Source: Candidatus Hydrogenedentota bacterium
GTDB lineage: Bacteria; Hydrogenedentota; Hydrogenedentia; Hydrogenedentales; SLHB01
DNA: 12,223 bases
Direction: 5' to 3'
Assembly: GCA_026387845.1 (NCBI GenBank)
Contig: JAPLKX010000137.1
Location: forward strand, 1 to 12,223
Below are positions 1-7,584 of this stretch, one piece after another. The notes beneath the pieces were generated by a model, which saw only the letters and a program-made list of their open reading frames with translations, ran no database searches and was not told the origin of the DNA. How positions within the stretch are numbered: position 1 is the first letter of the stretch; every line of letters starts with the position of its first letter. A program made the translations under genes and the position numbers.

Positions 1-2
1 CG

Positions 3-1058
3 TGGGAAAACTACTGCAAGGCCGCCGTGCAGGGGTTGAACCGGCATTTTAACCCCGCGGAACTGCCCGGTATGGACCTGGTCGTCTCAGGTTCAATCCC
101 GATGCGGGCGGGGCTGAGTTCGTCTTCGGCGCTTGTGGTAGCGTGCGCGCTGGCGTACCTCCGCATCCTTGGAAAAACGCTGGACAAAGACGTCTCGCGG
201 ATCGGCCTTGCGGGGCTACTCGCCGAAGCCGAACATTACGCCGGCACCCGGGGCGGCGGCATGGACCAGGCTATTATGCTGCTCGGCGGGCGCAACTTCG
301 CGTGTAAAATCGACTTCTTCCCGCTTCGTATCGAGCAGGTCCCGCTGCCGGCCGGCCACGTGTTCGTCATCTGCAACTCGCTGGTGCCGGCCAACAAAAC
401 CAGCAACGCCCTCCACCGCTACAACGCCGGGCCACGGTTGAGCAAGCTCATCTGCGCGCTCGTCGAAAAACAGGCCCAGGAAGAGTTCAGCGACGAGATC
501 CGGCTGGACCGCATCGGCGACCTCTGGTACGGCCACCTGTGCCTCACTCACGAGGAAGTGGACGGCCTGTTCAGCCGGGCGTTGCCCACCCCCGCCACGA
601 CACTCCAGCAGGCCGCGGACCGGCTCGGCATCTCTGTCCGCGAAATCCGCGACCGATGGCTCGGCAACCTCCACGAACCTCCGGAGGGGTTCAACCTCGA
701 GGCCCGCGCCAGGCATCTGCGCACCGAATGCGTCCGGGTCGAGGCGGCGCGCGACGCCCTACTCGCCGGCGACGCCCCACGCCTCGGCTCGCTCATGAAC
801 GAGTCCCACAAAAGCTGCGCCGACGACTACCAGATCAGTTGCCCGGAACTCGACCGGCTGGTCCTGGCCGCCCGGCGTGCCGGGGCCATCGGGGCCAGGC
901 TGACGGGGGCGGGGTTCGGCGGGTGCACTGTCAACCTCGTTCGCCGGCCTGACCTGTATGCGGTGGTTGCCGCCATTCAAAAAGACTACTACAAAGGGCT
1001 CGCACCCGAATTCACCGTGTTTCCCGCAGATGCCTCCGACGGCGCCGCCTACTTGTAA
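3..1058 (+). CDS. galK: Galactokinase, GALK2/Gal1-like (5' end outside window)
   Basis: GHMP-family sugar kinase, predicted to phosphorylate galactose or a related sugar (possibly N-acetylgalactosamine) at C1 with ATP in the cytosol. The frame is open to the left edge and begins WENYCKAAV, a typical internal galactokinase stretch, so the gene is truncated and the GTG at 27 is not the real start. The N-terminal GRxNxIGEH signature lies outside. Visible are the ATP loop PMRAGLSSSSAL (nt 99-134), GGGMDQ with the catalytic Asp (nt 264-266), and the C-terminal glycine motif RLTGAGFGGCTV (about nt 894-930). Unlike E. coli GalK, it has a long middle insert (about nt 450-720) and blocks such as LMNESHKSC and SCPELDRLV that resemble eukaryotic GALK2/Gal1 from memory. 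Family is certain; sugar specificity is open. No clear terminator follows. Confidence 0.93.
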   Translation, partial: WENYCKAAVQGLNRHFNPAELPGMDLVVSGSIPMRAGLSSSSALVVACALAYLRILGKTLDKDVSRIGLAGLLAEAEHYAGTRGGGMDQAIMLLGGRNFACKIDFFPLRIEQVPLPAGHVFVICNSLVPANKTSNALHRYNAGPRLSKLICALVEKQAQEEFSDEIRLDRIGDLWYGHLCLTHEEVDGLFSRALPTPATTLQQAADRLGISVREIRDRWLGNLHEPPEGFNLEARARHLRTECVRVEAARDALLAGDAPRLGSLMNESHKSCADDYQISCPELDRLVLAARRAGAIGARLTGAGFGGCTVNLVRRPDLYAVVAAIQKDYYKGLAPEFTVFPADASDGAAYL

Positions 1059-1255
1059 TTTCCCACCAAAGCATCTACTATAAATACCGCAACTACTGCT
1101 GAAACTGACAGCCCATCAGGAGTTTGACTTCGGGTGGAATAAGACGATGTCCAGCCGCCGTTCTTGACCGCCGCCTTGGCGAGCAGTTCTAGTGGCCTAT
1201 CGGCGGAGTAAGCGTTGCCGGACCCGCGCGCACGGGCGATGGCAGATTTCGTCTT

Positions 1256-1285
1256 TTGACAGGCGTCCGCTAATCGTGGTAGCGT
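1256..1285 (+). promoter_or_regulatory. Possible promoter of the 1362-4139 operon
   Basis: An exact TTGACA box lies at 1256-1261. The best -10 candidate at 18 nt spacing is TAGCGT (1280-1285), a poor match to TATAAT. Placement about 75 nt before the start codon is sensible, but the weak -10 makes this a tentative call. Confidence 0.3.
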
Positions 1286-1349
1286 TCTCGTGGGAAGGAG
1301 TGCTAACCTCCCTCTTTCCGGGAATGTCTGCGACACAATGGCGCCCCGC

Positions 1350-1355
1350 GAGGAG
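1350..1355 (+). promoter_or_regulatory. Ribosome binding site deciding the start at 1362
   Basis: GAGGAG lies 6 nt before the ATG at 1362. It favours that start over the in-frame upstream starts at 1290 and 1338, which lack a comparable site. Confidence 0.65.
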
Positions 1356-1361
1356 TGTCCA

Positions 1362-2318
1362 ATGAGATGTCCGGGCCATCCCAATGCGGAAGTAGTAGGA
1401 TACTGTAGTGTATGCGGGACGTTTGGTTGCGCCCAATGCATCAAGACCTACCAGGGCAACCAATTGTGCCCGCGCCATTACCGGCCTATTGCCCAGAAAA
1501 TTGAAGAGGAAAAAAAGCACGAGGAGTCGCGAAAACGGCGCCCGCGACAGCGGCTGGTTGTCAGATACGCCGACGGAAACCGCGAGTACGGCGTGTGTTT
1601 TGCCCTTAACCTGAAGGAACCCGGGTTTCACCTGGACCTGTGCGACAGCGAAGGCACCCCATTGGGCAAAACCAATTACGTCGCGTTCAGGGATCTCAAA
1701 GCGGTGTTTTTGGTCAAGAGTTTCGACGGCAAATACGACCGCACGGTCCGTTACAAAGACTACACCGCGGAGGGCGACGACCTGATCGCACGGTTCAAAG
1801 ACGGCGAGGTCGTCAAAGGCCACTGCCTTCACCGCTACGACCCCGAGGAGCCCCGGTTTCACCTGGTCCCGCAAGACCCCACCACGAACAACATCAGCAT
1901 CGTGGTCGAAAAACGCGCGATCGACACCGTCTATACGCCGGAAGAGTACCGGCAGGTCGAAGAGCAGGAAAAAACCGCCAAGGGCGCCGATTCCGCGGGG
2001 CTGAGCCAGGAAGAAACTACCGGCGATTTCTACTTCGAAACCCGCAACTACGCCGGCGCTATGGAACAGTACAGGCTGGCCACGGCCAAGTTCCCCCACG
2101 TCAGAAGGCTGCAGAAAAAGATCCTCATGGCCCAGTACAACATTGGCGTGAACTTCATCAAGCGCCACGAATACGACAAAGCCCTCGTGTGCATGGAGAC
2201 GGTGCTCAAGGGCGACCCGCACAACGAACGGGTGCGAAAAAAAGTCGCCCAGTTGCGTCATATTATCGAGAAGGGCACAAGACCGGACGCCGCAGCCGAA
2301 CCGGGGCTGCAGGATTAA
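1362..2318 (+). CDS. B-box zinc finger / DUF6982-like / TPR protein
   Basis: Protein of 318 residues from the ATG at 1362, chosen because GAGGAG lies 6 nt upstream and the zinc finger begins at residue 3. Residues 3-39 form a B-box-type zinc-binding pattern: C3, H6, C15, C18, C23, C26, C36, H39. A charged linker (about 46-62, EEEKKHEESRKRRPR) follows. Next come two related modules (about 64-120 and 142-192), each with a '(V/I)xR(Y/F)xDG...G...P.FHL' core, resembling the DUF6982 family. The C-terminal part (about 218-300) has two TPR-like helical pairs (YFETRNYAGAMEQYRLA; YNIGVNFIKRHEYDKALVCM). There is no signal peptide or membrane segment, so it is probably cytoplasmic. It likely acts as an adaptor or regulator through protein contacts, but no enzyme motif is visible and the function is unknown. 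It heads a probable operon, 55 nt before the phosphoesterase gene. Confidence 0.85.
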   Translation: MRCPGHPNAEVVGYCSVCGTFGCAQCIKTYQGNQLCPRHYRPIAQKIEEEKKHEESRKRRPRQRLVVRYADGNREYGVCFALNLKEPGFHLDLCDSEGTPLGKTNYVAFRDLKAVFLVKSFDGKYDRTVRYKDYTAEGDDLIARFKDGEVVKGHCLHRYDPEEPRFHLVPQDPTTNNISIVVEKRAIDTVYTPEEYRQVEEQEKTAKGADSAGLSQEETTGDFYFETRNYAGAMEQYRLATAKFPHVRRLQKKILMAQYNIGVNFIKRHEYDKALVCMETVLKGDPHNERVRKKVAQLRHIIEKGTRPDAAAEPGLQD

Positions 2319-2320
2319 GC

Positions 2321-2334
2321 GCGCGCATGCGCGC
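2321..2334. repeat. 14-bp perfect palindrome GCGCGCATGCGCGC
   Basis: Perfect self-complementary sequence just after the stop codon of the B-box gene and 39 nt before the phosphoesterase start. There is no T-run, so it is not a normal terminator. It could be a weak mRNA hairpin between operon genes or chance GC alternation. Confidence 0.4.
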
Positions 2335-2373
2335 ACGTCCTGCGACCCTGTTGAGTGTTAGGGAAAGGTTGTA

Positions 2374-3105
2374 ATGCTTATCGCCATTATCGCGGACCTT
2401 CACGCCAACTTGGAGGCCACTACCGCCGTCTTCAAAGAGATTGACAATCGCAAGCCCGACCGGGTGTTTTGCCTTGGCGATCTCACCGGCTACAACGCCC
2501 AGCCCAACGAAGTCATTGATATCCTCCGAGATCGCGATATTCCTACCATCATGGGCAACCACGACGCCGCCGTCTGCGGGCTCGAAGACCCCTGGTTTTT
2601 CCGTGCCGCCGCCAAAAAGGCCATCGAATGGCAGACCGGCCAGGTGAGGGAAGAGAACCGGAAATGGCTGATGAGGGCGCCCGAGCAGATGGTGTTCAGC
2701 AAGACATGCCTGGGCGTACACGGCTCGCCATCGAGCCGGGACGACTACATCATCGACTGGCTCGATGCCATGCGCCAGATCGAGTTCCTCAACGGCAGGG
2801 ACATCAACGTCTGTTTTTTCGGACACAGCCACAGGCCCTCGTTTTTCAGCGAGAAAGGGGCCGCACAGGCCATCGGCCCCGGCACCACCCACGAATTAAG
2901 GCCCACCAACAGGTATTTCATCAACCCCGGAGCCGTCGGCCAGCCACGTGACAGAGACCCGCGAGCCGCGTTCGGGTTCTTTGACCTCGAGAAAAAGACG
3001 TTCGAGTTCTGCCGGGTCGAATACGACATCGAATCCTGCGCCCGAAAAATTCTCCAGGCGGGGCTGCCCGTCGAGCTCGCTACGAGACTCTCGAAGGGCA
3101 AATAG
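2374..3105 (+). CDS. Calcineurin-like metallophosphoesterase
   Basis: Protein of 243 residues in the calcineurin-like metallophosphoesterase superfamily (YfcE/MJ0936-like size), a cytoplasmic di-metal hydrolase of phosphomonoesters or phosphodiesters. The full ligand set is visible: D8 and H10 (ADLH), G35-D36 (GDLTGY), N62-H63 (GNHD), H116 (GVHG), and H151 with H153 (GHSH). The INPGAVGQPRD block before the last beta strands is typical of the family. The ATG at 2374 follows AGGGAAAGG with about 5 nt spacing. It is likely co-transcribed with the preceding gene and ends 2 nt before the dgt-like gene, which suggests coupled translation. The natural substrate cannot be read from the sequence. Confidence 0.92.
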   Translation: MLIAIIADLHANLEATTAVFKEIDNRKPDRVFCLGDLTGYNAQPNEVIDILRDRDIPTIMGNHDAAVCGLEDPWFFRAAAKKAIEWQTGQVREENRKWLMRAPEQMVFSKTCLGVHGSPSSRDDYIIDWLDAMRQIEFLNGRDINVCFFGHSHRPSFFSEKGAAQAIGPGTTHELRPTNRYFINPGAVGQPRDRDPRAAFGFFDLEKKTFEFCRVEYDIESCARKILQAGLPVELATRLSKGK

Positions 3106-3107
3106 GT

Positions 3108-4139
3108 GTGGCGGTGACACTGCGCGAACAATTCGAAGAGCGCGAACGAAAGACGCTCCGGCCCGACGCGGCCCATGCCGCGGATACCCGCGGCCGCGCC
3201 ATACCCGAACAAGAACACGTTTACCGGACCGCATTCCAGCGAGACCGCGACAGGATCCTCCACTCGAAATCATTCCGCCGGCTCAAACACAAAACCCAGG
3301 TGTTCCTCGCACCCGAAGGCGACCATTACAGGACCCGGCTCACCCACACGCTCGAAGCCGCCCAAATCGCGCGCACCGCATCCCGCGCCCTGTTCCTCAA
3401 CGAGGACCTCACCGAAGCCATCGCGCTCGGCCACGACCTCGGCCACACCCCGTTCGGCCACGCAGGCGAAGCCGCGCTCAACGAGGTCTATGCGCCGGGG
3501 TTCCAGCACGCCGAACAGAGCCTGCGCGTCGTTGACCTGCTCGAACAAGGCCGGCTCGGGCCCGGGCTCAACCTCACGTTCGAGGTCCGCGACGGCATTC
3601 TCAACCATTCCAAAGGCAGGTCGGTGCTCGATGGGCGGCGGCCCGAACGCGCGGGCACGCTTGAAGGCCTGCTGGTCAGCGCGTGCGACGCGATCGCGTA
3701 CATCAACCACGACATCGACGACGCCGTCCGGGCCGGCATCATCACGCTCCACGACCTACCCCGAGACGCCGTCAAGATCCTCGGCTCCTCGACCTCCGAC
3801 CGGATCGACGCCATGCTCACCGGGCTCATCCACGGCAGCCAGGACGGACCCATCGCGTTTACGCCCCACATCCTCGAAGCCACCAACATCCTGCGGTCGT
3901 TCATGTACGAAAATGTCTACGCTTCCGAAGCCATCAACCGCGAGATCCGCAAGGCCAAAAAACTCCTCTGCGACCTCTACTACCACCTCGTCGATAATCC
4001 GATCATCGACATTTACCCAGCCACAAAAGGCGACTCCCCCGAACGCCGGGCCGTCGACATGGTCGCCGGAATGACCGACCAGTACGCACTCAGGCTCTAC
4101 CGCCAACTCTTCTTCCCCACCGCCTGGGAAAAATGGTAA
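3108..4139 (+). CDS. HD-domain dNTP triphosphohydrolase, dgt-like
   Basis: Protein of 343 residues in the dGTPase/dNTPase family, which cleaves a dNTP to the deoxynucleoside and inorganic triphosphate. The HD-domain metal ligands are present: H80 in RLTH, the H109-D110 pair in LGHDLGHTPFGH, and probably D194 in ACDAIAYINHDIDDA. The N-terminal SFRRLKHKTQVF and GDHYRTRLTH blocks are characteristic of the family. Its length fits the shorter dgtpase-like subgroup rather than the roughly 500-residue E. coli Dgt. The start is taken as GTG 3108, with AAGGG (3094-3098) 9 nt upstream inside the preceding gene; GTG 3114 is an alternative. It lies 2 nt after the phosphoesterase stop. Transcription probably ends at the hairpin at 4261-4300. 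dGTP preference versus broad dNTP use is unknown. Confidence 0.93.
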   Translation: MAVTLREQFEERERKTLRPDAAHAADTRGRAIPEQEHVYRTAFQRDRDRILHSKSFRRLKHKTQVFLAPEGDHYRTRLTHTLEAAQIARTASRALFLNEDLTEAIALGHDLGHTPFGHAGEAALNEVYAPGFQHAEQSLRVVDLLEQGRLGPGLNLTFEVRDGILNHSKGRSVLDGRRPERAGTLEGLLVSACDAIAYINHDIDDAVRAGIITLHDLPRDAVKILGSSTSDRIDAMLTGLIHGSQDGPIAFTPHILEATNILRSFMYENVYASEAINREIRKAKKLLCDLYYHLVDNPIIDIYPATKGDSPERRAVDMVAGMTDQYALRLYRQLFFPTAWEKW

Positions 4140-4159
4140 ATGCGGAATGCGGAACGCGG
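4139..4159. repeat. 7-bp tandem repeat, AATGCGG x3
   Basis: Two exact copies of AATGCGG and one AACGCGG run head to tail, starting on the last base of the dgt-like stop codon. Short heptamer arrays of this type occur at several places in this window (see 4447-4474). Confidence 0.75.
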
Positions 4160-4177
4160 AATTTTTGCGATGGCCCC

Positions 4178-4213
4178 GTCCACGCAGTCCACAATGTCCA
4201 CAACGTCCACAGC
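4178..4213. repeat. 9-bp tandem repeat, GTCCACNNN x4
   Basis: Four consecutive 9-bp units each begin GTCCAC and vary in the last three bases (GCA, AAT, AAC, AGC). An isolated GTCCAC recurs at 4413-4418. The array is intergenic and out of any supported gene, and its function is unknown. Confidence 0.75.
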
Positions 4214-4256
4214 GCGGCGTAGCCGCAACCAAAAAGCCAACATAGGGACACTCCCC

Positions 4257-4362
4257 GTCTGGGACGCCTCCCGGCAGTTGTGGGAGGTGTCCCTTTTTTT
4301 GAACATGCCAGCCTTGCCAACAAAAGTGGGACACCCCCCAACTGCCGGGGGGCGTCCCAGAC
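4257..4362. repeat. Inverted pair of REP-like hairpins (BIME/MITE-like)
   Basis: Copy A (4257-4293) and copy B (4328-4362, reverse strand) are near-identical in inverted orientation and separated by 34 nt. Each reads GTCT followed directly by a hairpin with a GGGACGCC stem start, a GGCAGTT loop core and a GTGTCCC stem end. The stem is 12 bp with one G-T wobble. A fixed tetranucleotide 5' of an imperfect palindrome, in inverted pairs, is the layout of REP/BIME elements mobilised by RAYT (Y1-type) transposases. No RAYT gene lies in the window. A MITE with 35-37 bp terminal inverted repeats is the alternative reading. Confidence 0.7.
4261..4300 (+). terminator. Rho-independent terminator after the dgt-like gene
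   Basis: Stem GGGACGCCTCCC (4261-4272), 9-nt loop, stem GGGAGGTGTCCC (4282-4293), then seven T (4294-4300). The stem has 12 pairs including one G-U. It lies 121 nt after the dgt-like stop and coincides with REP-like copy A, so the repeat probably serves as the operon terminator. Confidence 0.8.
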
Positions 4363-4444
4363 GCGCGGATTTCTGCGCGGGAAAACAAGAAAATGAAGGT
4401 TAGTAGTACAGTGTCCACTAGTTTCCTCCAAGCCTCCACCCCTT

Positions 4445-4510
<66 letters not shown>

Positions 4511-4523
4511 CTATATGCTTCCC

Positions 4524-7319
4524 TTACTTCCGCTTTGCTGGCGCCTTCTTCGCTTTGGCCTTGGCCTTCGGTTTGGCCGCCTTGGCCTTGACCTTCGGCC
4601 TGGCCACCTTCCGCGGCGACTCGATAGCCGCCTGGGCCGCGGCCATCCGCGCAATCGGCACGCGGAACGGGCTGCAGCTCACATAATCCAGCCCCACGCG
4701 GTGACAGAACTTGACCGATTCGGGGTCGCCGCCGTGCTCGCCGCAGATGCCGCACTTCAGGTTCGGCCGCACTGACCGCCCCCGCTCGACGCCCATCCGC
4801 ACAAGCTGGCCTATCCCGTCCTGGTCGAGCCGCTGGAACGGGTCTTCCGGGAGGATCTTCTTGGCGAGGTAGTACGGCAGGAACCCGCCGATATCGTCTC
4901 TCGAGAAGCCAAACCCCATCTGCGTGAGGTCGTTTGTCCCGAAGCTGAAGAACTCGGCCCTTTGGGCGATCTTGTCGGCAACCAGCGCTGCCCGCGGGAG
5001 CTCGATCATCGTCCCGACCATGTAGTTCAGCCGGACCTTGTACTGTTTCTGGACCTCGTCGGCGACACGCCGCACGATGGCTTCCTGGTTCGCGAACTCG
5101 TTCGGATGGCCGACCAGCGGGATCATGATTTCCGGCATCACCTTGACGCCCTTTTTCGTCAGTTCGGCGGCCGCCTCGAGGATGGCCCGGGCCTGCATCT
5201 CCGTGATCTCGGGATACGCAATGCCCAGCCGGCATCCGCGATGACCCAGCATCGGGTTCAACTCGTGCAACTGCGCGATCCGCGCCCGGATTCTGTCCGG
5301 CGCCACCCCGATCTGCTCCGACAACTCCTTGATCTGCTCGTCATCGAGCGTGACGAACTCGTGCAGCGGCGGGTCGAGCAGCCGGATCGTCACCGGCTTG
5401 CCCGCCATCGCCTCGAGAATGCCCATGAAGTCCGACTTCTGGTACGGCAACAGCTTCATCACCGCCTTGCGCCGGGTATCTTCGTTCTCCGCCAGGATCA
5501 TCTCGCGCATGTGGATGATACGCTCCGGATCAAAGAACATGTGCTCGGTCCGCGTCAGGCCGATGCCTTCCGCACCGAACGCTACGGCCTGCGCCGCGTC
5601 GACGGGCCGGTCCGCGTTCGTCCTGACCTTCATCTGCCGCGTCGCGTCCACCCACGTCATCAGTTTCTTGTACCACTTGTTTTTCTCCGGCTCAGCGGGC
5701 ACCACCGGCAAATGGCCTACATAAACGATCCCCCGCGTGCCGTTCATCGAGATCCAGTCGCCCTCGTGGATCGTCAGGTCGCCCACCGTCGCTTTCCGCT
5801 CCTTCAGATCGATGTGGAGCGCGCCGCAACCCACGATACAGCATTTGCCCCAGCCTCGAGCCACCAGCGCCGCATGCGACGTCATCCCGCCTTTTGCCGT
5901 CAAGATCGCCTCGGCAACGTGCATCCCGTGGACGTCCTCCGGGCTCGTCTCCGTGCGGACCAGGATGATTTTCTTGCCCTTCTGCGTCCAGTCCGCCGCG
6001 TCGTCTGCTGTAAACACCACCTGACCGACGCCCCCGCCCGGGCCCGCCGGCAACCCTTTCGCGACAACCTGGGCGTCACGTTCCGCCGCAGGGTCGAGCA
6101 TCGGGTGAAGCAACTCGTCAAGCTGCTCCGGCGCCACGCGCATCACCGCCGTCTTCTGGTCAATCAGCTTCTCGTCGGCCATATCCACCACCATCCGCAC
6201 CCCCGCCGTACCCGTACGCTTGCCAACCCGGCACTGGAGCATCCACAACACGCCTTCCTCGATCGTGAACTCGATGTCCAGCATGTCGCGGAAATGATGT
6301 TCAAGTTTCACCCGGATCGCGTCGAGTTGCTTGTAAAGTTTTGGATTCTGCTCTTCGAGCGACAGGAGGTGCTCGCTGTGCTCGGTCTTCGTCGCCTTGT
6401 TCAACGGCGACGGCGTCCGTGTCCCTGCCACCACGTCTTCGCCCTGCGCGTTCACCAGCCACTCGCCGTAAAATTTATTGTCGCCGGTAGCCGGGTCGCG
6501 CGTGAACGCAACGCCCGTCGCCGATTTGTCGCCCGTGTTCCCGAACACCATCGCCTGAACACTCACCGCGGTCCCCCACTCCTCGGGAATCCGCTCGATC
6601 CGCCGGTACTCGCGCGCCCGCCTGCCGTTCCACGACTGGAACACCGCTTTGATGCCGCCCCACAACTGCTTTTCGGCGTCGTCCGGGAACTCTTGGCCGA
6701 TCACCCGCTTCACAATCGATTTGAACTCGTCGGCCAGTTTTTTCAGATCTTCCGCGGTCAGGTCGGTGTCGACCTCGTAACCTTTCTCCTTCTTCATCCG
6801 CTCCATCGCCTGTTCCATCTGGAGCCGCGCACCCTCGCCCTCCGGCAACTCGAGCCCCGCCGCCTTCTCCATCACGACGTCGGCGTACATCATGATCAGC
6901 CGCCGGTACGCGTCGTACACAAACCGCTCATTACGCGTCTTCGCGATCAAACCGGGGATCGTCTTGCTGGTTAAACCCACGTTCAACACCGTATCCATCA
7001 TGCCCGGCATCGACCTGCGCGCACCCGACCGAACCGAGATCAGCAACGGGTTCTTCGCATCCCCGAACTTCTTCCCCATGGACTTCTCGACCTTCGCCAT
7101 CGCCGCATTCACTTCCTTCGTCAGTTCCGCCGGGAGTTTCTTATTGTTCCGGTAATACTCCGTGCACATTTCGGTCGTGATCGTAAAACCCGCGGGAACC
7201 GGTATCCCCAGGTTGCACATCTCCGCCAGATTGGCCCCCTTCCCGCCAAGCAGGTTTTTCATCTCGGCTTTGCCATCCGCTTTTCCCTCGGCGAAGTAGT
7301 ACACGTTCTTCTTAGCCAT
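4524..7319 (-). CDS. ppdK: Pyruvate, phosphate dikinase
   Basis: Protein of 931 residues. PPDK reversibly converts pyruvate, ATP and phosphate to phosphoenolpyruvate, AMP and pyrophosphate, serving gluconeogenesis or pyrophosphate-linked glycolysis in the cytosol. The N-terminal ATP-grasp part shows LLGGKGANLAEM (23-34) and SVRSGARRSMPGMMDTVLNVG. The swivelling domain has the phosphorylated histidine H482 in GGMTSHAALVARG. The C-terminal PEP/pyruvate barrel shows GIGLTRTEHMF, GTNDLTQ and the catalytic cysteine C859 in KCGICGEHGG. The enzyme normally ends near RVPIARMAAAQAAI (about 887-899). Here about 31 more residues follow, rich in Lys, Ala and Pro (12 Lys, 3 Arg). The start ATG at 7319 is preceded by AAGGAG (7330-7335) with 10 nt spacing. 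It appears monocistronic, with its own promoter and terminator. Confidence 0.97.
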   Translation of the reverse strand: MAKKNVYYFAEGKADGKAEMKNLLGGKGANLAEMCNLGIPVPAGFTITTEMCTEYYRNNKKLPAELTKEVNAAMAKVEKSMGKKFGDAKNPLLISVRSGARRSMPGMMDTVLNVGLTSKTIPGLIAKTRNERFVYDAYRRLIMMYADVVMEKAAGLELPEGEGARLQMEQAMERMKKEKGYEVDTDLTAEDLKKLADEFKSIVKRVIGQEFPDDAEKQLWGGIKAVFQSWNGRRAREYRRIERIPEEWGTAVSVQAMVFGNTGDKSATGVAFTRDPATGDNKFYGEWLVNAQGEDVVAGTRTPSPLNKATKTEHSEHLLSLEEQNPKLYKQLDAIRVKLEHHFRDMLDIEFTIEEGVLWMLQCRVGKRTGTAGVRMVVDMADEKLIDQKTAVMRVAPEQLDELLHPMLDPAAERDAQVVAKGLPAGPGGGVGQVVFTADDAADWTQKGKKIILVRTETSPEDVHGMHVAEAILTAKGGMTSHAALVARGWGKCCIVGCGALHIDLKERKATVGDLTIHEGDWISMNGTRGIVYVGHLPVVPAEPEKNKWYKKLMTWVDATRQMKVRTNADRPVDAAQAVAFGAEGIGLTRTEHMFFDPERIIHMREMILAENEDTRRKAVMKLLPYQKSDFMGILEAMAGKPVTIRLLDPPLHEFVTLDDEQIKELSEQIGVAPDRIRARIAQLHELNPMLGHRGCRLGIAYPEITEMQARAILEAAAELTKKGVKVMPEIMIPLVGHPNEFANQEAIVRRVADEVQKQYKVRLNYMVGTMIELPRAALVADKIAQRAEFFSFGTNDLTQMGFGFSRDDIGGFLPYYLAKKILPEDPFQRLDQDGIGQLVRMGVERGRSVRPNLKCGICGEHGGDPESVKFCHRVGLDYVSCSPFRVPIARMAAAQAAIESPRKVARPKVKAKAAKPKAKAKAKKAPAKRK

Positions 7320-7447
7320 TTCCGCCCTTCTCCTTGGTTATTTGCACAACTGTTGTTCGACTTTTTTTTTCGGGAGCCGTTTGCGACGCGTCAAGGCCGC
7401 CCATTGCGGGCAGCCAGGCGGTGTTCTAACCCCGCGAACACTGATTT

Positions 7448-7477
7448 AGTATATAGAACGCCCGCAACCAAGTGCAA
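7448..7477 (-). promoter_or_regulatory. sigma70-type promoter of ppdK
   Basis: On the minus strand: TTGCAC (7472-7477, five of six consensus), 18-nt spacer, TATACT (7448-7453, five of six). TATATA with a 16-nt spacer is an overlapping alternative. It gives a leader of about 120 nt that carries a run of nine A (7362-7370 on the plus strand as T). Confidence 0.6.
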
Positions 7478-7480
7478 ATA

Positions 7481-7500
7481 CCAATGATCCCCCAATGATC
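7481..7500 (-). promoter_or_regulatory. Tandem 9-bp site upstream of the ppdK promoter
   Basis: CCAATGATC occurs exactly twice, at 7481-7489 and 7492-7500, an 11-bp period of about one helical turn. The pair sits immediately upstream of the -35 box, where an activator would bind. No regulator is assigned. Confidence 0.45.
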
Positions 7501-7584
7501 GCCCGGCTGCCCGCTCCGTCATCCTATCCAACCGCATGGAAGAGTACTGGGAGAATCGTGCCATCGCCTAAAAACCGACAATTC

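Larger units (their letters stand above)
1059..1361. other. Intergenic gap between galactokinase and B-box gene
   Basis: About 300 bases with no supported gene. A minus-strand frame ending near 1049 has GC-rich third positions and a hydrophobic end (SVSAVVAVFIV). It lacks a convincing start and ribosome binding site and overlaps the next gene head-on, so at most it is a gene remnant. The right half holds a possible -35 box and the ribosome binding site for the gene at 1362. No strong terminator for the galactokinase was found. Confidence 0.5.

Noticed and set aside
1197..2336. Minus-strand open frame of 379 codons opposite the B-box gene
   Set aside because: The plus strand carries a coherent zinc-finger and TPR protein with a good ribosome binding site; the opposite frame shows no family features.
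4140..4403. Small plus-strand open frame of 87 codons after the dgt-like gene
   Set aside because: It is read through tandem repeats, both REP-like hairpins and a strong terminator, so it is an accident of repeat sequence.
4962..6974. Long plus-strand open frame of 670 codons opposite ppdK
   Set aside because: It lies fully antisense to a clear PPDK gene, is rich in His, Arg and Leu as expected of a shadow of GC-rich codons, and has no recognisable domain or ribosome binding site.
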